Shown: positions 1 to 7,004 of the stretch, piece by piece
Layout of the letters: every line of letters starts with the position of its first letter
How positions within the stretch are numbered: position 1 is the stretch's first letter
Assembly (NCBI GenBank): GCA_002315535.1
Contig: DCHA01000055.1
Coordinates: forward strand, 8,275 to 27,117
DNA: 18,843 nt
Direction of reading: 5' to 3'
Origin: Firmicutes bacterium UBA1764
GTDB lineage: Bacteria; Bacillota; Clostridia; Peptostreptococcales; Anaerovoracaceae
Position numbers and translations under genes: made by a program
The notes under the pieces: generated by a model
Databases searched by the model: none
What the model was told of the DNA's origin: nothing
The model's input: the letters and a program-made list of their open reading frames with translations, nothing else

Positions 1-99
1 GACACATTGGATGCGAATTATTACAGTCATGCATCACTAAAGCTTTCAGACAGTGAGTGCAGTGAGATGCGTAAATATATTAATAAAATAATTCAATGA
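1..99 (+). CDS. 3' end of an unidentified gene
   Basis: An open frame runs from the first base of the window to a TGA at 97-99 and gives 32 residues ending in RKYINKIIQ. Its stop overlaps the ATG of the next gene (bases 96-99 read ATGA), the usual sign of translational coupling inside an operon, and this is the main reason for believing it is a real gene end. The visible tail is polar with an amphipathic helix-like end and carries no motif I recognise. It might be the C-terminus of a small regulator preceding a membrane protein, but that is only a guess. Confidence 0.5.
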   Translation, partial: DTLDANYYSHASLKLSDSECSEMRKYINKIIQ

Positions 100-698
100 A
101 AGAAATATCAATTACCGTAGATGGTATAACTAAAAAAGAATACATTCAGTCCACTCAGCTGATGCTTAAGCGTGTGTTTATCATTCTTGGAACTGCAATG
201 ATTGTATTTTGCGGCATTATTATTTTTGCCATGAGTGATTTCACTTTAAAGGCATTGCTTGCGCCTGTTGGTATTTATGTTGCAATAGTACTGATAAGTG
301 AGGCTTCCTTTATACTGGGCTATAAGGATCAGCTTGCAAGTATTGACCCGATTGAATACAGACTAAATGAATCTGAATGGCAAATTGAAACATCAGAGGA
401 AATAGTAATAGTCCCATGGAATTGCACCCCGAAGATTGCAAAGACTCGCGATGGCTTGTTCCTTTACAGTGATGAGGTATCATCCAATATTTTGCCCAAA
501 AGGCTCTTGTCAAAGGATGATATCCAGCTAATTGAAAAATGGTATAAGGCGTCAAGAGCTGCATATAAAAAATATGATAAAGAGAAAACAAAAGAAGAAA
601 TGAAAGAATTCCGGCAGGAACACAAATGGATTCAGTTCTGGACTGCCGAAGGAAGAAAACAGTTAAGAGAAAAGTTTTATAACAATCGTTTACATTGA
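96..698 (+). CDS. YcxB-like membrane protein
   Basis: This 200-residue protein has a short polar N-terminus, two close hydrophobic segments (about residues 27-47 and 51-73), a soluble middle part and a very charged Lys/Glu-rich C-terminal tail. The order of two membrane spans followed by a short domain containing a WNCTPKI-like strand, a 'dgLFLYSDE' strand and a 'NILPKRLLSKDDI' segment resembles the YcxB-like family, whose function is unknown. The start at 96 overlaps the stop of the upstream frame, so translation is probably coupled. The next gene begins 16 bases after the stop with its own AGGAGG, so it probably shares a transcript with ene-reductase 1 and SDR 1. Nothing ties it directly to the chemistry of the neighbours. 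Confidence 0.75.
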   Translation: MKEISITVDGITKKEYIQSTQLMLKRVFIILGTAMIVFCGIIIFAMSDFTLKALLAPVGIYVAIVLISEASFILGYKDQLASIDPIEYRLNESEWQIETSEEIVIVPWNCTPKIAKTRDGLFLYSDEVSSNILPKRLLSKDDIQLIEKWYKASRAAYKKYDKEKTKEEMKEFRQEHKWIQFWTAEGRKQLREKFYNNRLH

Positions 699-714
699 GT
701 AGTAGGAGGATAAA

Positions 715-2715
715 ATGTCACAACAATACGAGAGTTTACTATCACCGATTAAGATTGGAAAGTTTCTGCTGAAGAACCGTTTGCAATCTTCTAACTCCAC
801 ACCTCATTTTTCACAGGGGCCGGAGAATTATCCTGCAGAGCCACTTATTGCACATTGGCTTGGCAGAGCAAATACAGGGGCCGCATTTGTGACCATTTCC
901 GGAATGGATGACAACTACATGAACCCTGCAAATTTCCCTGACTTCTTGGATATTCCGCATTTCCCCGATTTCGATATTTATGATCCGAAGTGCCAGAACT
1001 ATTTTACTGAGATGATTGAAGCTATGCACTATATGGGCACACTTGTTTCCGGATCATTATTCTCTGCTAATAAGCATTATCGTTATAGAAATGAAAAGGG
1101 TGAATTCGAATGCATTGATCTTACACCGAAGAGAATCACTGATGGTCCAATGGGCGCAATCGCTATGATGGCTCCGGATATTTATGATGAAGATTTTGAC
1201 AGGGCAACACTTGAAAAGGTCGCAAAGTCATATGGACAAAGAGCCGCAAAATACAAGCTCATGGGCTTTGATGCTGTAACAATTCATATGAGCTACAGAG
1301 CTCAGCTTCCGGGACAGCTTCTTTCACCGCTGACTAATCACAGAACCGATGAATTTGGTGGCAGTCTTGAAAACCGCGCACGCTTTTCAATAATGATTTT
1401 CGAAGAAATCAGAAAGGCTGTCGGCAACGATATGCTTATTGAAATTCAATTCTCCGGAGAAGAGCGTGAGGGCGGATACAGCTTTGAGGATGGTCTTAAA
1501 TTCTTAAAGATGTTTGAGCCATACGTTGATATCGTTCAGGTAAGATCTCCGGAAGGCGATGAGAATCATCCGATTCCATTTGAACTCAACCCGACACCTT
1601 TCCTTGATCTCGCATCAAGGGTAAAGGCTCAGGGCTTTGATTTCCTCGTTTCAAATGTCGGAGGCTTCTTCGATCCTAAGGCTGCAGATGAAGCAATCAG
1701 GGAAGGCAAGCTCGATCTGGTTGCAATGGCTCGCGCATGGATATCAAATCCAAACTATGGTGATTTACTCTATGAAGGTCGTCCTGAGGATATTGTACCT
1801 TGTCTCAGATGCAATAAGTGCCACGGAAGAGGGCAGCATGATGTATTCGTTTCAACATGTTCTGTAAATCCACACTATGGCTTTGAAGTTGTTGACAAGT
1901 ATATTCCAAAGGAAAGCGGCAAGAAGAAAAAGATCGCAGTTATCGGTGGTGGCCCGGGAGGAATGCAGGCCGCAATTCAGCTTGCAGACAAGGGGCATGA
2001 TGTAACACTCTACGAAGCTACCGACAAGCTCGGTGGCGCAACCATTCACTCTGACTATGTCAACTTTAAGTGGACTTTAAAGCAGTACAAGGATTTCTTG
2101 ATTAATCAGACAAAGAAGCGTGATATCAAGATTGTGATGAACACCAGAGTAAACGCTGAGATGATTAAGGATCAATACGACGCTATTGTTGCCGCAGTTG
2201 GCGCAGAGCCTGTAATCCCGAATATCCCGGGAATTAACAGCGAGAATGTGTTCGTAGCAACAGATGCTATTATGAATCCGGAAAAGATTGGCGAAAACGT
2301 TGTTGTAATCGGCGGCGGAGAGGTTGGCGTAGAAACTGCAATGTATTTTGCTCAGATGGGAAAGAATGCTACGGTTATCGAAATGCGTGATATGCTCGCA
2401 GCTGATTCAACATTCATTCACTACAGAGAGATGTTCAAAGAAGCATGGGAAAAGCTTCCTAACTTCCATTCAGTTGTTAACGCAACCGCAAAGAGCATCG
2501 AAAGCAATTCTGTTATTTATACTGATAAGGACGGTGCAGAGCACGAGCTTAAGGCTGATTCAGTGGTTCTTTCAGTCGGCATGCGTTCAAAGAAGGACGA
2601 AGCTCTCAGCTTCTATGGGGCTAGCGATCATTTCTATCTGATAGGAGACTGCTACAAGCCGGGTACAATTCAGACAACCACAAGAAGTGCATATGTAACG
2701 GCCGCAAGAATATAG
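715..2715 (+). CDS. Divergent OYE-type flavin/FAD/[4Fe-4S] ene-reductase 1
   Basis: A 666-residue two-part oxidoreductase of the 2,4-dienoyl-CoA reductase / BaiH / enoate reductase family. Residues 1-350 form an Old Yellow Enzyme TIM barrel (KNRL at 20-23, NHRTDEFGGSLENRARF at 208-224, phosphate-site region VAMARAWISNP at 336-346). A CX2CX2CX12C iron-sulfur motif uses C363, C366, C369 and C382. An FAD/NAD(P)H half has GGGPGG at 411-416, GGGEVG at 533-538 and an IGD motif near 643. Family members pass electrons from NAD(P)H through FAD and the cluster to FMN and reduce an activated C=C bond. This copy is atypical: the usual QxxHxGR element is absent, the HxxHxY active-site motif reads HMSYRA (H191, Y194), and Q245 replaces the FMN-contacting arginine of the usual R-L-S. 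AGGAGG lies 5 bases before the ATG. It is co-oriented with SDR 1, 18 bases downstream. Substrate unknown. Confidence 0.9.
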   Translation: MSQQYESLLSPIKIGKFLLKNRLQSSNSTPHFSQGPENYPAEPLIAHWLGRANTGAAFVTISGMDDNYMNPANFPDFLDIPHFPDFDIYDPKCQNYFTEMIEAMHYMGTLVSGSLFSANKHYRYRNEKGEFECIDLTPKRITDGPMGAIAMMAPDIYDEDFDRATLEKVAKSYGQRAAKYKLMGFDAVTIHMSYRAQLPGQLLSPLTNHRTDEFGGSLENRARFSIMIFEEIRKAVGNDMLIEIQFSGEEREGGYSFEDGLKFLKMFEPYVDIVQVRSPEGDENHPIPFELNPTPFLDLASRVKAQGFDFLVSNVGGFFDPKAADEAIREGKLDLVAMARAWISNPNYGDLLYEGRPEDIVPCLRCNKCHGRGQHDVFVSTCSVNPHYGFEVVDKYIPKESGKKKKIAVIGGGPGGMQAAIQLADKGHDVTLYEATDKLGGATIHSDYVNFKWTLKQYKDFLINQTKKRDIKIVMNTRVNAEMIKDQYDAIVAAVGAEPVIPNIPGINSENVFVATDAIMNPEKIGENVVVIGGGEVGVETAMYFAQMGKNATVIEMRDMLAADSTFIHYREMFKEAWEKLPNFHSVVNATAKSIESNSVIYTDKDGAEHELKADSVVLSVGMRSKKDEALSFYGASDHFYLIGDCYKPGTIQTTTRSAYVTAARI

Positions 2716-2733
2716 TGAAAGGATAAAAATAAT

Positions 2734-3489
2734 ATGATAATTGATTACGATCAAAAGACAGTTGTTATTACCGGAGGCGCAGGCGGAATAGGTTATTCCG
2801 TAGTAAAAGCTTTCCTTGAATCAAATGCAAAAGTTGCAGTTGTTGACTACAGTAAGGATGCCTTAGATGCATTGGTAAAAGATTTAGGATCTCTTGGAAA
2901 GCTTAAGTGCTATTCAGTTAATTTGTCCAATGTAGAAGAAATCGCTCCGGCAGTAAAGAATATCGTTGATGATTTTGGACAGATAGATATCCTTGTTAAT
3001 ATTGCCGCAATTATGGGTGGCGGTGATGCTTTAAAGATGACCGTCGAGGATTGGGACAGAGCAATGAATATCAATTCCAGAGGCTTGTTCTTTATGATGC
3101 AGCAGGTTGTTGATCAGTCCATGAAGAATAATGGCGGATCCATAGTTAATTTCGCATCCATGGCAGGAATCAGGGGAATGAATCCTCCTATGTGCAGTGC
3201 GTGGTATTCCGCAACAAAGGGTGCTGTAGTGGCATTAACTATGCAGGCCGCAACAGAATGGGCTCATTTTGGTATCAGAGTTAACGCCGTTGCTCCGGGC
3301 GGAGTTGAAACTCCGGCAATGAGAAAGATGGGAATCCCTGCAGGCGCTACAGATCCTATTCCTCTTAAGAAGCTTAACCAGCCTGAAGATATCGCAAATG
3401 CTGTTATCTTCCTCACCAGCCATATGGCACAGATGATTACAGGACAGACCTTGATAATTGATGGCGGTGCATCCATAGTTGGATTCTAA
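2734..3489 (+). CDS. Short-chain dehydrogenase/reductase 1 (NAD-type)
   Basis: A classical SDR of 251 residues, the usual size. The cofactor loop TGGAGGIG lies at 13-20; Asp38 at the end of the second strand points to NAD(H) rather than NADP(H). The catalytic tetrad is N114, S142, Y158 and K162 (YSATK), and the usual NNAG is altered to NIAA at 89-92. Members oxidise or reduce a secondary alcohol/ketone. It begins 18 bases after ene-reductase 1 with AAAGGA about 10 bases before the ATG, and a strong terminator follows, so the two are the last genes of one operon. The pairing resembles the ene-reductase plus SDR couples of bile-acid (baiCD/baiH with baiA) and daidzein-to-equol conversion. The family and chemistry class are secure; the substrate is not. 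Confidence 0.92.
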   Translation: MIIDYDQKTVVITGGAGGIGYSVVKAFLESNAKVAVVDYSKDALDALVKDLGSLGKLKCYSVNLSNVEEIAPAVKNIVDDFGQIDILVNIAAIMGGGDALKMTVEDWDRAMNINSRGLFFMMQQVVDQSMKNNGGSIVNFASMAGIRGMNPPMCSAWYSATKGAVVALTMQAATEWAHFGIRVNAVAPGGVETPAMRKMGIPAGATDPIPLKKLNQPEDIANAVIFLTSHMAQMITGQTLIIDGGASIVGF

Positions 3490-3509
3490 ATCCAGAAAAG
3501 ATAATTAAA

Positions 3510-3545
3510 GAGCTATGCCCCAATCGGAGCATAGCTCATTTTTTT
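3510..3545. terminator. Rho-independent terminator between convergent genes
   Basis: A perfect 9-bp stem (GAGCTATGC at 3510-3518 with GCATAGCTC at 3529-3537), a 10-base loop and a run of seven T (3539-3545) follow SDR 1 by 20 bases. The T run overlaps the stop codon of the convergent 3-hydroxyacyl-CoA dehydrogenase. On the minus strand the stem is followed by a less regular T-rich stretch, so it may also terminate that gene, less efficiently. Confidence 0.9.
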
Positions 3546-4497
3546 AGTATTTATAAAATCCCTCGCCGGAGGCTTCACCCATCTTGCCATCGTCCATATA
3601 TTTCTTGAGCACTTCTGCCATGCCCTTGTAGTTATATGGTAGCAGCATTTTCTTCAGAAGTGGACTGATAAGTCCCGGAACCTTCTGGTACTGAAGAACA
3701 ATCTCGTATGCTGTTGCAAGGCCTACAGTATCGATAATCTGGAAGGGTCCCTTTGGGGCACCTGTGCCTCTTGTCCATGCGAGATCGATACTCTTTGCAT
3801 CGGATACTCCGTTTACAAACAAATCAAGTCCGCTGAGAAGGAAGGGTACCAGCAGCGAATTGAGCAGATATCCGCTCTTTTCCTTTAGTATTGGAAGGGC
3901 GAGCATTCTGATATCGTTTGCAAACTCAACAACCTTATCAAAGCTTTCTTTACTTGTCTGGGGCTGTGCCATTACCTCTGCTGTGTTGTTCTTCCAAATA
4001 GAATTTGCAAAGTGAAGAGCAAGGAATTTATCTGGTCTTCCTGTATATTTTGCAAATGTCGAAGGAAGCAGTGTTGATGAATTTGATGCAAGAATAGTAT
4101 TCGGGTCAAGAAGCGGTGCAATCTTCTTGAAGGTATCAATCTTATCCTGCTCATTTTCAGTCAAACATTCAATGATTAGATATGCATCTGAGAAAGCGGC
4201 CTTCATATCAAGTTCATATTTAATGTTCTCGTATGCTTTGTTTACTTTTGCAAGGCATTCTTCTTTGTTCAGTTGTCCTTCATCTGCAATACCAAGGCAC
4301 CATGGACCTGTTCCATCTGCCATTTGGTTGATTGCGTTAATGTAGGATTCCTTTACCTTGTCAATCTTTGGCTTTGCACGTTCTATACTTGACTCGCTTC
4401 TAAGCCACATCGTAACATCAAATCCGCAATATGCAGTTTGAAAAGCGATTTGGCTGCCAAGAACGCCACCGCCGATCAGCGCAATTTTTCTACCCAT
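3544..4497 (-). CDS. 3-hydroxyacyl-CoA dehydrogenase family protein
   Basis: A 317-residue NAD-dependent dehydrogenase. The Rossmann loop GGGVLGSQIA starts at residue 9. The catalytic His-Glu pair is H162 and E174, at exactly the family's spacing, within LHFANS...TAEVM where 3-hydroxybutyryl-CoA dehydrogenases have HFFNP...VEV. SNSS at 138-141 and the GYLLNSLLVPFL helix with N213 match the substrate-binding part, and the C-terminal domain starts near 205. It is longer than Hbd (about 282) because of an extra segment around 55-85. The HFANxIWxNNTAE form belongs to a subgroup of Firmicutes whose substrate is, to my knowledge, not established, so a 3-hydroxyacyl-CoA or another 3-hydroxyacid is possible. 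AAGGAG precedes the ATG. It is transcribed alone from its own promoter, divergent from the two-component system, and no thiolase or enoyl-CoA hydratase lies nearby. Confidence 0.88.
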   Translation of the reverse strand: MGRKIALIGGGVLGSQIAFQTAYCGFDVTMWLRSESSIERAKPKIDKVKESYINAINQMADGTGPWCLGIADEGQLNKEECLAKVNKAYENIKYELDMKAAFSDAYLIIECLTENEQDKIDTFKKIAPLLDPNTILASNSSTLLPSTFAKYTGRPDKFLALHFANSIWKNNTAEVMAQPQTSKESFDKVVEFANDIRMLALPILKEKSGYLLNSLLVPFLLSGLDLFVNGVSDAKSIDLAWTRGTGAPKGPFQIIDTVGLATAYEIVLQYQKVPGLISPLLKKMLLPYNYKGMAEVLKKYMDDGKMGEASGEGFYKY

Positions 4498-4535
4498 TTA
4501 AAACTCCTTTCTTTGAAGGATAAAAATATTGGCTG

Positions 4536-4565
4536 ATTATACCATTATTTTTTTTTAATTTTCAA
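4536..4565 (-). promoter_or_regulatory. Promoter of the 3-hydroxyacyl-CoA dehydrogenase gene
   Basis: On the minus strand TTGAAA (4565-4560), an 18-bp spacer and TATAAT (4541-4536) form a near-consensus vegetative promoter, with TGG just before the -10 giving an extended -10. Transcription would start near 4529, about 30 bases before the ATG at 4497. The -35 overlaps the first unit of the 12-bp repeats at 4561-4596, so binding there could repress or modulate it. Confidence 0.75.
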
Positions 4566-4596
4566 TAGAAATATGAATAGAATTATGAATAGTTAT
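4561..4596. repeat. Three 12-bp tandem repeats, possible operator
   Basis: Three consecutive 12-base units (4561-4572, 4573-4584, 4585-4596) each carry AATAG at the same offset (4564, 4576, 4588), and the last two share ATGAATAG. They lie in the 150-bp divergent region between the dehydrogenase and kinase genes and overlap the -35 of the dehydrogenase promoter. The spacing of roughly one helical turn suits a protein contacting one DNA face, but the region is very AT-rich and chance repetition cannot be excluded. Confidence 0.45.
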
Positions 4597-4631
4597 TTTT
4601 TAGACAGAATAAATAGCTTTTATTGATGTCA

Positions 4632-4640
4632 TGATATAAT
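4632..4640 (+). promoter_or_regulatory. Extended -10 promoter of the two-component system
   Basis: TGATATAAT is a perfect extended -10 element (TGnTATAAT); no good -35 is visible 16-18 bp upstream, as is common for this promoter type. Transcription would begin near 4646-4648, directly at or just before the first possible start codons of the kinase gene, so the leader would be at most about 25 bases and has no convincing Shine-Dalgarno sequence. Confidence 0.6.
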
Positions 4641-4671
4641 AGTATGGTTGAATAATCTCAATATGGGTACC

Positions 4672-6057
4672 ATGAAAAACAGAAATAAAAAAATAGAATT
4701 TCATATTTTTTTGACGAGTATAGTGATAACGCTTATTGCCACTATTATCTTTATTTGGCGTCTTAATTTTGCTCCGCTATATGATAACAGTATGGCAAGT
4801 ATGTCAATAGAGTTGATATCGCTGTTTTTGATAAATGCTTTTATTGGTGGTTGTGTGGCTGATCATCCTATGGATGAAGAGTTTAACAAGCTGTTTTGCG
4901 TTTTCCTTCATGTAATTGACTTATCTTGGCTTTCAGATATTTGTGTTTGGGCGTTTGATGATTTTAACGCTCAAATATTTGTCAACTTAAACATCTTATC
5001 GAATACCATTTCCATTTTTTTAAACTTCTTTGTTGTACTACGATTTGGTGTATATCTGTTTTATGTATTTCCGGTAAAAAAGAAATGGCATGAGAGTTTT
5101 CTTAAAGTAATAAAATGTTATGGGTTACTTATCATTGCTGCATTAATCATAAATCTCAGTTTCCCTTTTATTTTCAAAATAGTTTATGGTCATTATGTTG
5201 AACTTGTTGGTGAAAATGTCTGCACATACATCAATGAAATAATAATGATTATTATTTTGATTGCTGCGGCATCTCAGCCTATGGATGGAGTTGAAAAGAT
5301 TGCGGTGTTGATATACTTAGGGCTTCCTGTAATTGGTATGTTCATGCAGATGAATCTTAGAGGTTTCGCATTTTATCAAGCATCAATGAGTCTTTCGACA
5401 AGTATCTTATATGTAAACGGACATCTTCGCCAAAGTAGCTTGCTTCAGCAACAAAAAGTGCAGCTTACAGAGCAGCATTCGGCTATCATGCTTTCGCAGA
5501 TTCAACCCCATTTTATGTACAATACGCTTACTTCAATTGCAAGCTTATGTGGAACTGATCCGGATACGGCCGAGCAATTAACTTTGAAATTCTCTAAATA
5601 CATGCGAGACAATATGAATGCTTTGTCTAGCAATCATACTGTGCCTTTAACTGATGAGCTTGCTCATGTTAGGACATACGTTGACATAGAAAAGGTTAGA
5701 TTTGGTGATGGCTTGGAAGTTGAATATAACATCAACGAGACTAGTTTTAATGTCCCTGCGCTTGCAATACAGCCTCTTGTCGAAAATGCAATAAAGCATG
5801 GAATAAGAAAGAAGGAAGATGGCGGAATGGTAAAAATCAGTACCTATTCCGATGGTGCAGACTGGATAGTTAGTATAACGGATAATGGTGTTGGTTTTAA
5901 TCCTGATGACCCATCTTTAAATGATGGAACACATATTGGAATTAATAATGTTAGAGACAGACTTCGTGTTATGTGCAATGGAAGTTTGGAAATAGATAGT
6001 ATGCCGGGTTATGGGGCAAGTGCACTTGTGCGTATTCCAAAGGAGAGTAGATTATGA
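4672..6057 (+). CDS. LytS-like sensor histidine kinase, multi-pass membrane
   Basis: From ATG 4672 this is a 461-residue kinase; the same frame also offers TTG 4648 and ATG 4663, and none has a clear ribosome binding site. Seven or eight hydrophobic segments fill about residues 10-250 and form a putative membrane sensor. A His_kinase (PF06580-type) dimerisation part follows with QIQPHFMYN, H280 being the phosphoacceptor. An HATPase domain has an N-box PLVENAIKHG (N372), a G1 box DNGVGF (404-409) and a G2 box GTHIGINNVRDRL (419-431). Such kinases autophosphorylate and pass phosphate to the partner regulator. Its TGA overlaps the regulator's ATG (ATGA at 6054-6057), so the two are translationally coupled. 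The signal is unknown; the location between catabolic units suggests a substrate-linked cue. Confidence 0.9.
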   Translation: MKNRNKKIEFHIFLTSIVITLIATIIFIWRLNFAPLYDNSMASMSIELISLFLINAFIGGCVADHPMDEEFNKLFCVFLHVIDLSWLSDICVWAFDDFNAQIFVNLNILSNTISIFLNFFVVLRFGVYLFYVFPVKKKWHESFLKVIKCYGLLIIAALIINLSFPFIFKIVYGHYVELVGENVCTYINEIIMIIILIAAASQPMDGVEKIAVLIYLGLPVIGMFMQMNLRGFAFYQASMSLSTSILYVNGHLRQSSLLQQQKVQLTEQHSAIMLSQIQPHFMYNTLTSIASLCGTDPDTAEQLTLKFSKYMRDNMNALSSNHTVPLTDELAHVRTYVDIEKVRFGDGLEVEYNINETSFNVPALAIQPLVENAIKHGIRKKEDGGMVKISTYSDGADWIVSITDNGVGFNPDDPSLNDGTHIGINNVRDRLRVMCNGSLEIDSMPGYGASALVRIPKESRL

Positions 6058-6827
6058 TTATTTACATTGCGGATGATGAGCAGCTGGCACTGGATTATTG
6101 CAAAAGAACAATCGCAAAGGTTGTAAGTGATGCCGAGATTGAATGCTTTATTAAGCCTAAAGAGCTTTTGGCAAGGATGAATGAAAAACCTTGTGATGTT
6201 GCATTTCTTGATGTGGAAATGCCGGGAATGACAGGCATAGAACTCGCTCAGGAAATCAAACGATGCAATGAAAAGGTTAATATTATTTTTACCACAGGAT
6301 ATTCGGAATATATGCCTGATGCATTGAAAATGTTTGCATCTGGATATTTACTTAAGCCTATCACGACAGACATGGTTAGAGATCAATTACTTCATCTCAG
6401 GTATCCAAAGGAATCTAATTATTCGGTTTCGGTTAAATGCTTTGGCCTATTCTTTGTTACAGTTAATAACACTCCTGTTAAGTTTAGACTTCAGAAGAGT
6501 CGCGAAATGCTTGCCTATCTTGTTGACCGAGAAGGAACGGTTGTATCAAGACGAGAACTATACACTGTTCTATTTGAGGATGAGGCATATGACAGGAATG
6601 CTCAAAAGAATTTAAGTAAAATTGTCCATGGTCTTGAAGAGGATTTGGCAAATGCCGGAGCGTCAGAAATCTTTGAAAAAAGTGATGCAGGATACCGCGT
6701 TGTTAAGGGGAGCTTTTATTGCGATTTGTATGATTATTTAGATGGAAATAAGGCTTTATTCCATGGTGAGTATCTTGAGCAGTACAGTTGGGGAGAAGAT
6801 TTTAAGGCAAGGATGAGTGATAAGTAA
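6054..6827 (+). CDS. Response regulator with SARP-like DNA-binding output
   Basis: A 257-residue regulator. The receiver domain (1-115) has the acidic pair D7/D8, phosphoacceptor D53, T80/T81 and K101. The output domain (about 125-200) reads VKCFGLFFVTVNNTPVKF, then a winged-helix segment with SREMLAYLVDREGTVVSRREL, typical of SARP/OmpR-type transcriptional activators rather than the LytTR domain that usually accompanies LytS-like kinases. After it, residues 222-250 (FHGEYLEQYSWGEDF) look like the beginning of a bacterial transcriptional activation domain (BTAD) that stops early; full-length relatives are longer. It is coupled to the kinase by an ATGA overlap and followed by a terminator. SARPs bind direct heptamer repeats with 11-bp period near the -35, and exactly such a site occurs 100 bases downstream, before the TRAP operon. 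Confidence 0.88.
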   Translation: MIIYIADDEQLALDYCKRTIAKVVSDAEIECFIKPKELLARMNEKPCDVAFLDVEMPGMTGIELAQEIKRCNEKVNIIFTTGYSEYMPDALKMFASGYLLKPITTDMVRDQLLHLRYPKESNYSVSVKCFGLFFVTVNNTPVKFRLQKSREMLAYLVDREGTVVSRRELYTVLFEDEAYDRNAQKNLSKIVHGLEEDLANAGASEIFEKSDAGYRVVKGSFYCDLYDYLDGNKALFHGEYLEQYSWGEDFKARMSDK

Positions 6828-6833
6828 TTAAGA

Positions 6834-6862
6834 GAGTCGAGTAATACACTCGGCTCCTTTTT
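6834..6862 (+). terminator. Rho-independent terminator after the two-component system
   Basis: A 9-bp stem with one G-T pair (6834-6842 with 6848-6856), a 5-base loop AATAC and TTTTT at 6858-6862 lie a few bases after the response regulator stop. It separates the regulatory genes from the TRAP operon, which therefore needs its own promoter. Confidence 0.88.
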
Positions 6863-6870
6863 ATGCATGG

Positions 6871-6878
6871 TTATTCCA
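6871..6878 (-). promoter_or_regulatory. TGGAATAA motif, site A (weaker member)
   Basis: The minus strand carries TGGAATAA, the core shared with sites at 11016, 15101 and 18394. Here the flanks match less well and the orientation relative to the downstream gene is opposite to the others, so it may be fortuitous. Confidence 0.3.
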
Positions 6879-6881
6879 ATT

Positions 6882-6897
6882 TGTTATGCTTATAACA
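6882..6897. promoter_or_regulatory. Inverted repeat TGTTAT-N4-ATAACA
   Basis: A perfect 6-bp inverted repeat with a 4-base spacer lies between the terminator of the regulator gene and the TRAP-operon promoter, about 75 bases upstream of the predicted start of transcription. It has no T run, so it is not a terminator; it could be an operator half for a dimeric regulator. Short palindromes in AT-rich DNA are common, so the support is modest. Confidence 0.35.
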
Positions 6898-6926
6898 TGA
6901 ATATTTATCTTTTTTACCCTCTGTAA

Positions 6927-6958
6927 GGCGACAGTATGGCGACACCGGAGAATATAAT
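6927..6958 (+). promoter_or_regulatory. SARP-type operator and promoter of the TRAP operon
   Basis: Two identical heptamers GGCGACA (6927-6933 and 6938-6944) are separated by 4 bases, giving an 11-bp period. The second ends exactly 8 bp before a consensus -10, TATAAT (6953-6958). No TTGACA-like -35 exists; the repeats occupy that position. This arrangement (heptamer direct repeats, 4-bp spacing, 8 bp to the -10) is the described architecture of SARP-activated promoters. The GC-rich heptamers stand out in an AT-rich intergenic region, and the response regulator encoded immediately upstream has a SARP-like output domain, so it is the obvious candidate activator. Transcription would start near 6965. 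Confidence 0.78.
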
Positions 6959-7004
6959 TGGGTGTGAAATAAATAACAACCTATTGAAAATGTAGGAGAC
7001 TCAT

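Noticed and set aside
715..2715. Assignment of ene-reductase 1 as BaiH or BilR
   Set aside because: Length and domain order fit BaiH, but none of the other bai genes is present, and the HGDR motif reported for BilR is not seen; the name would overstate the evidence.
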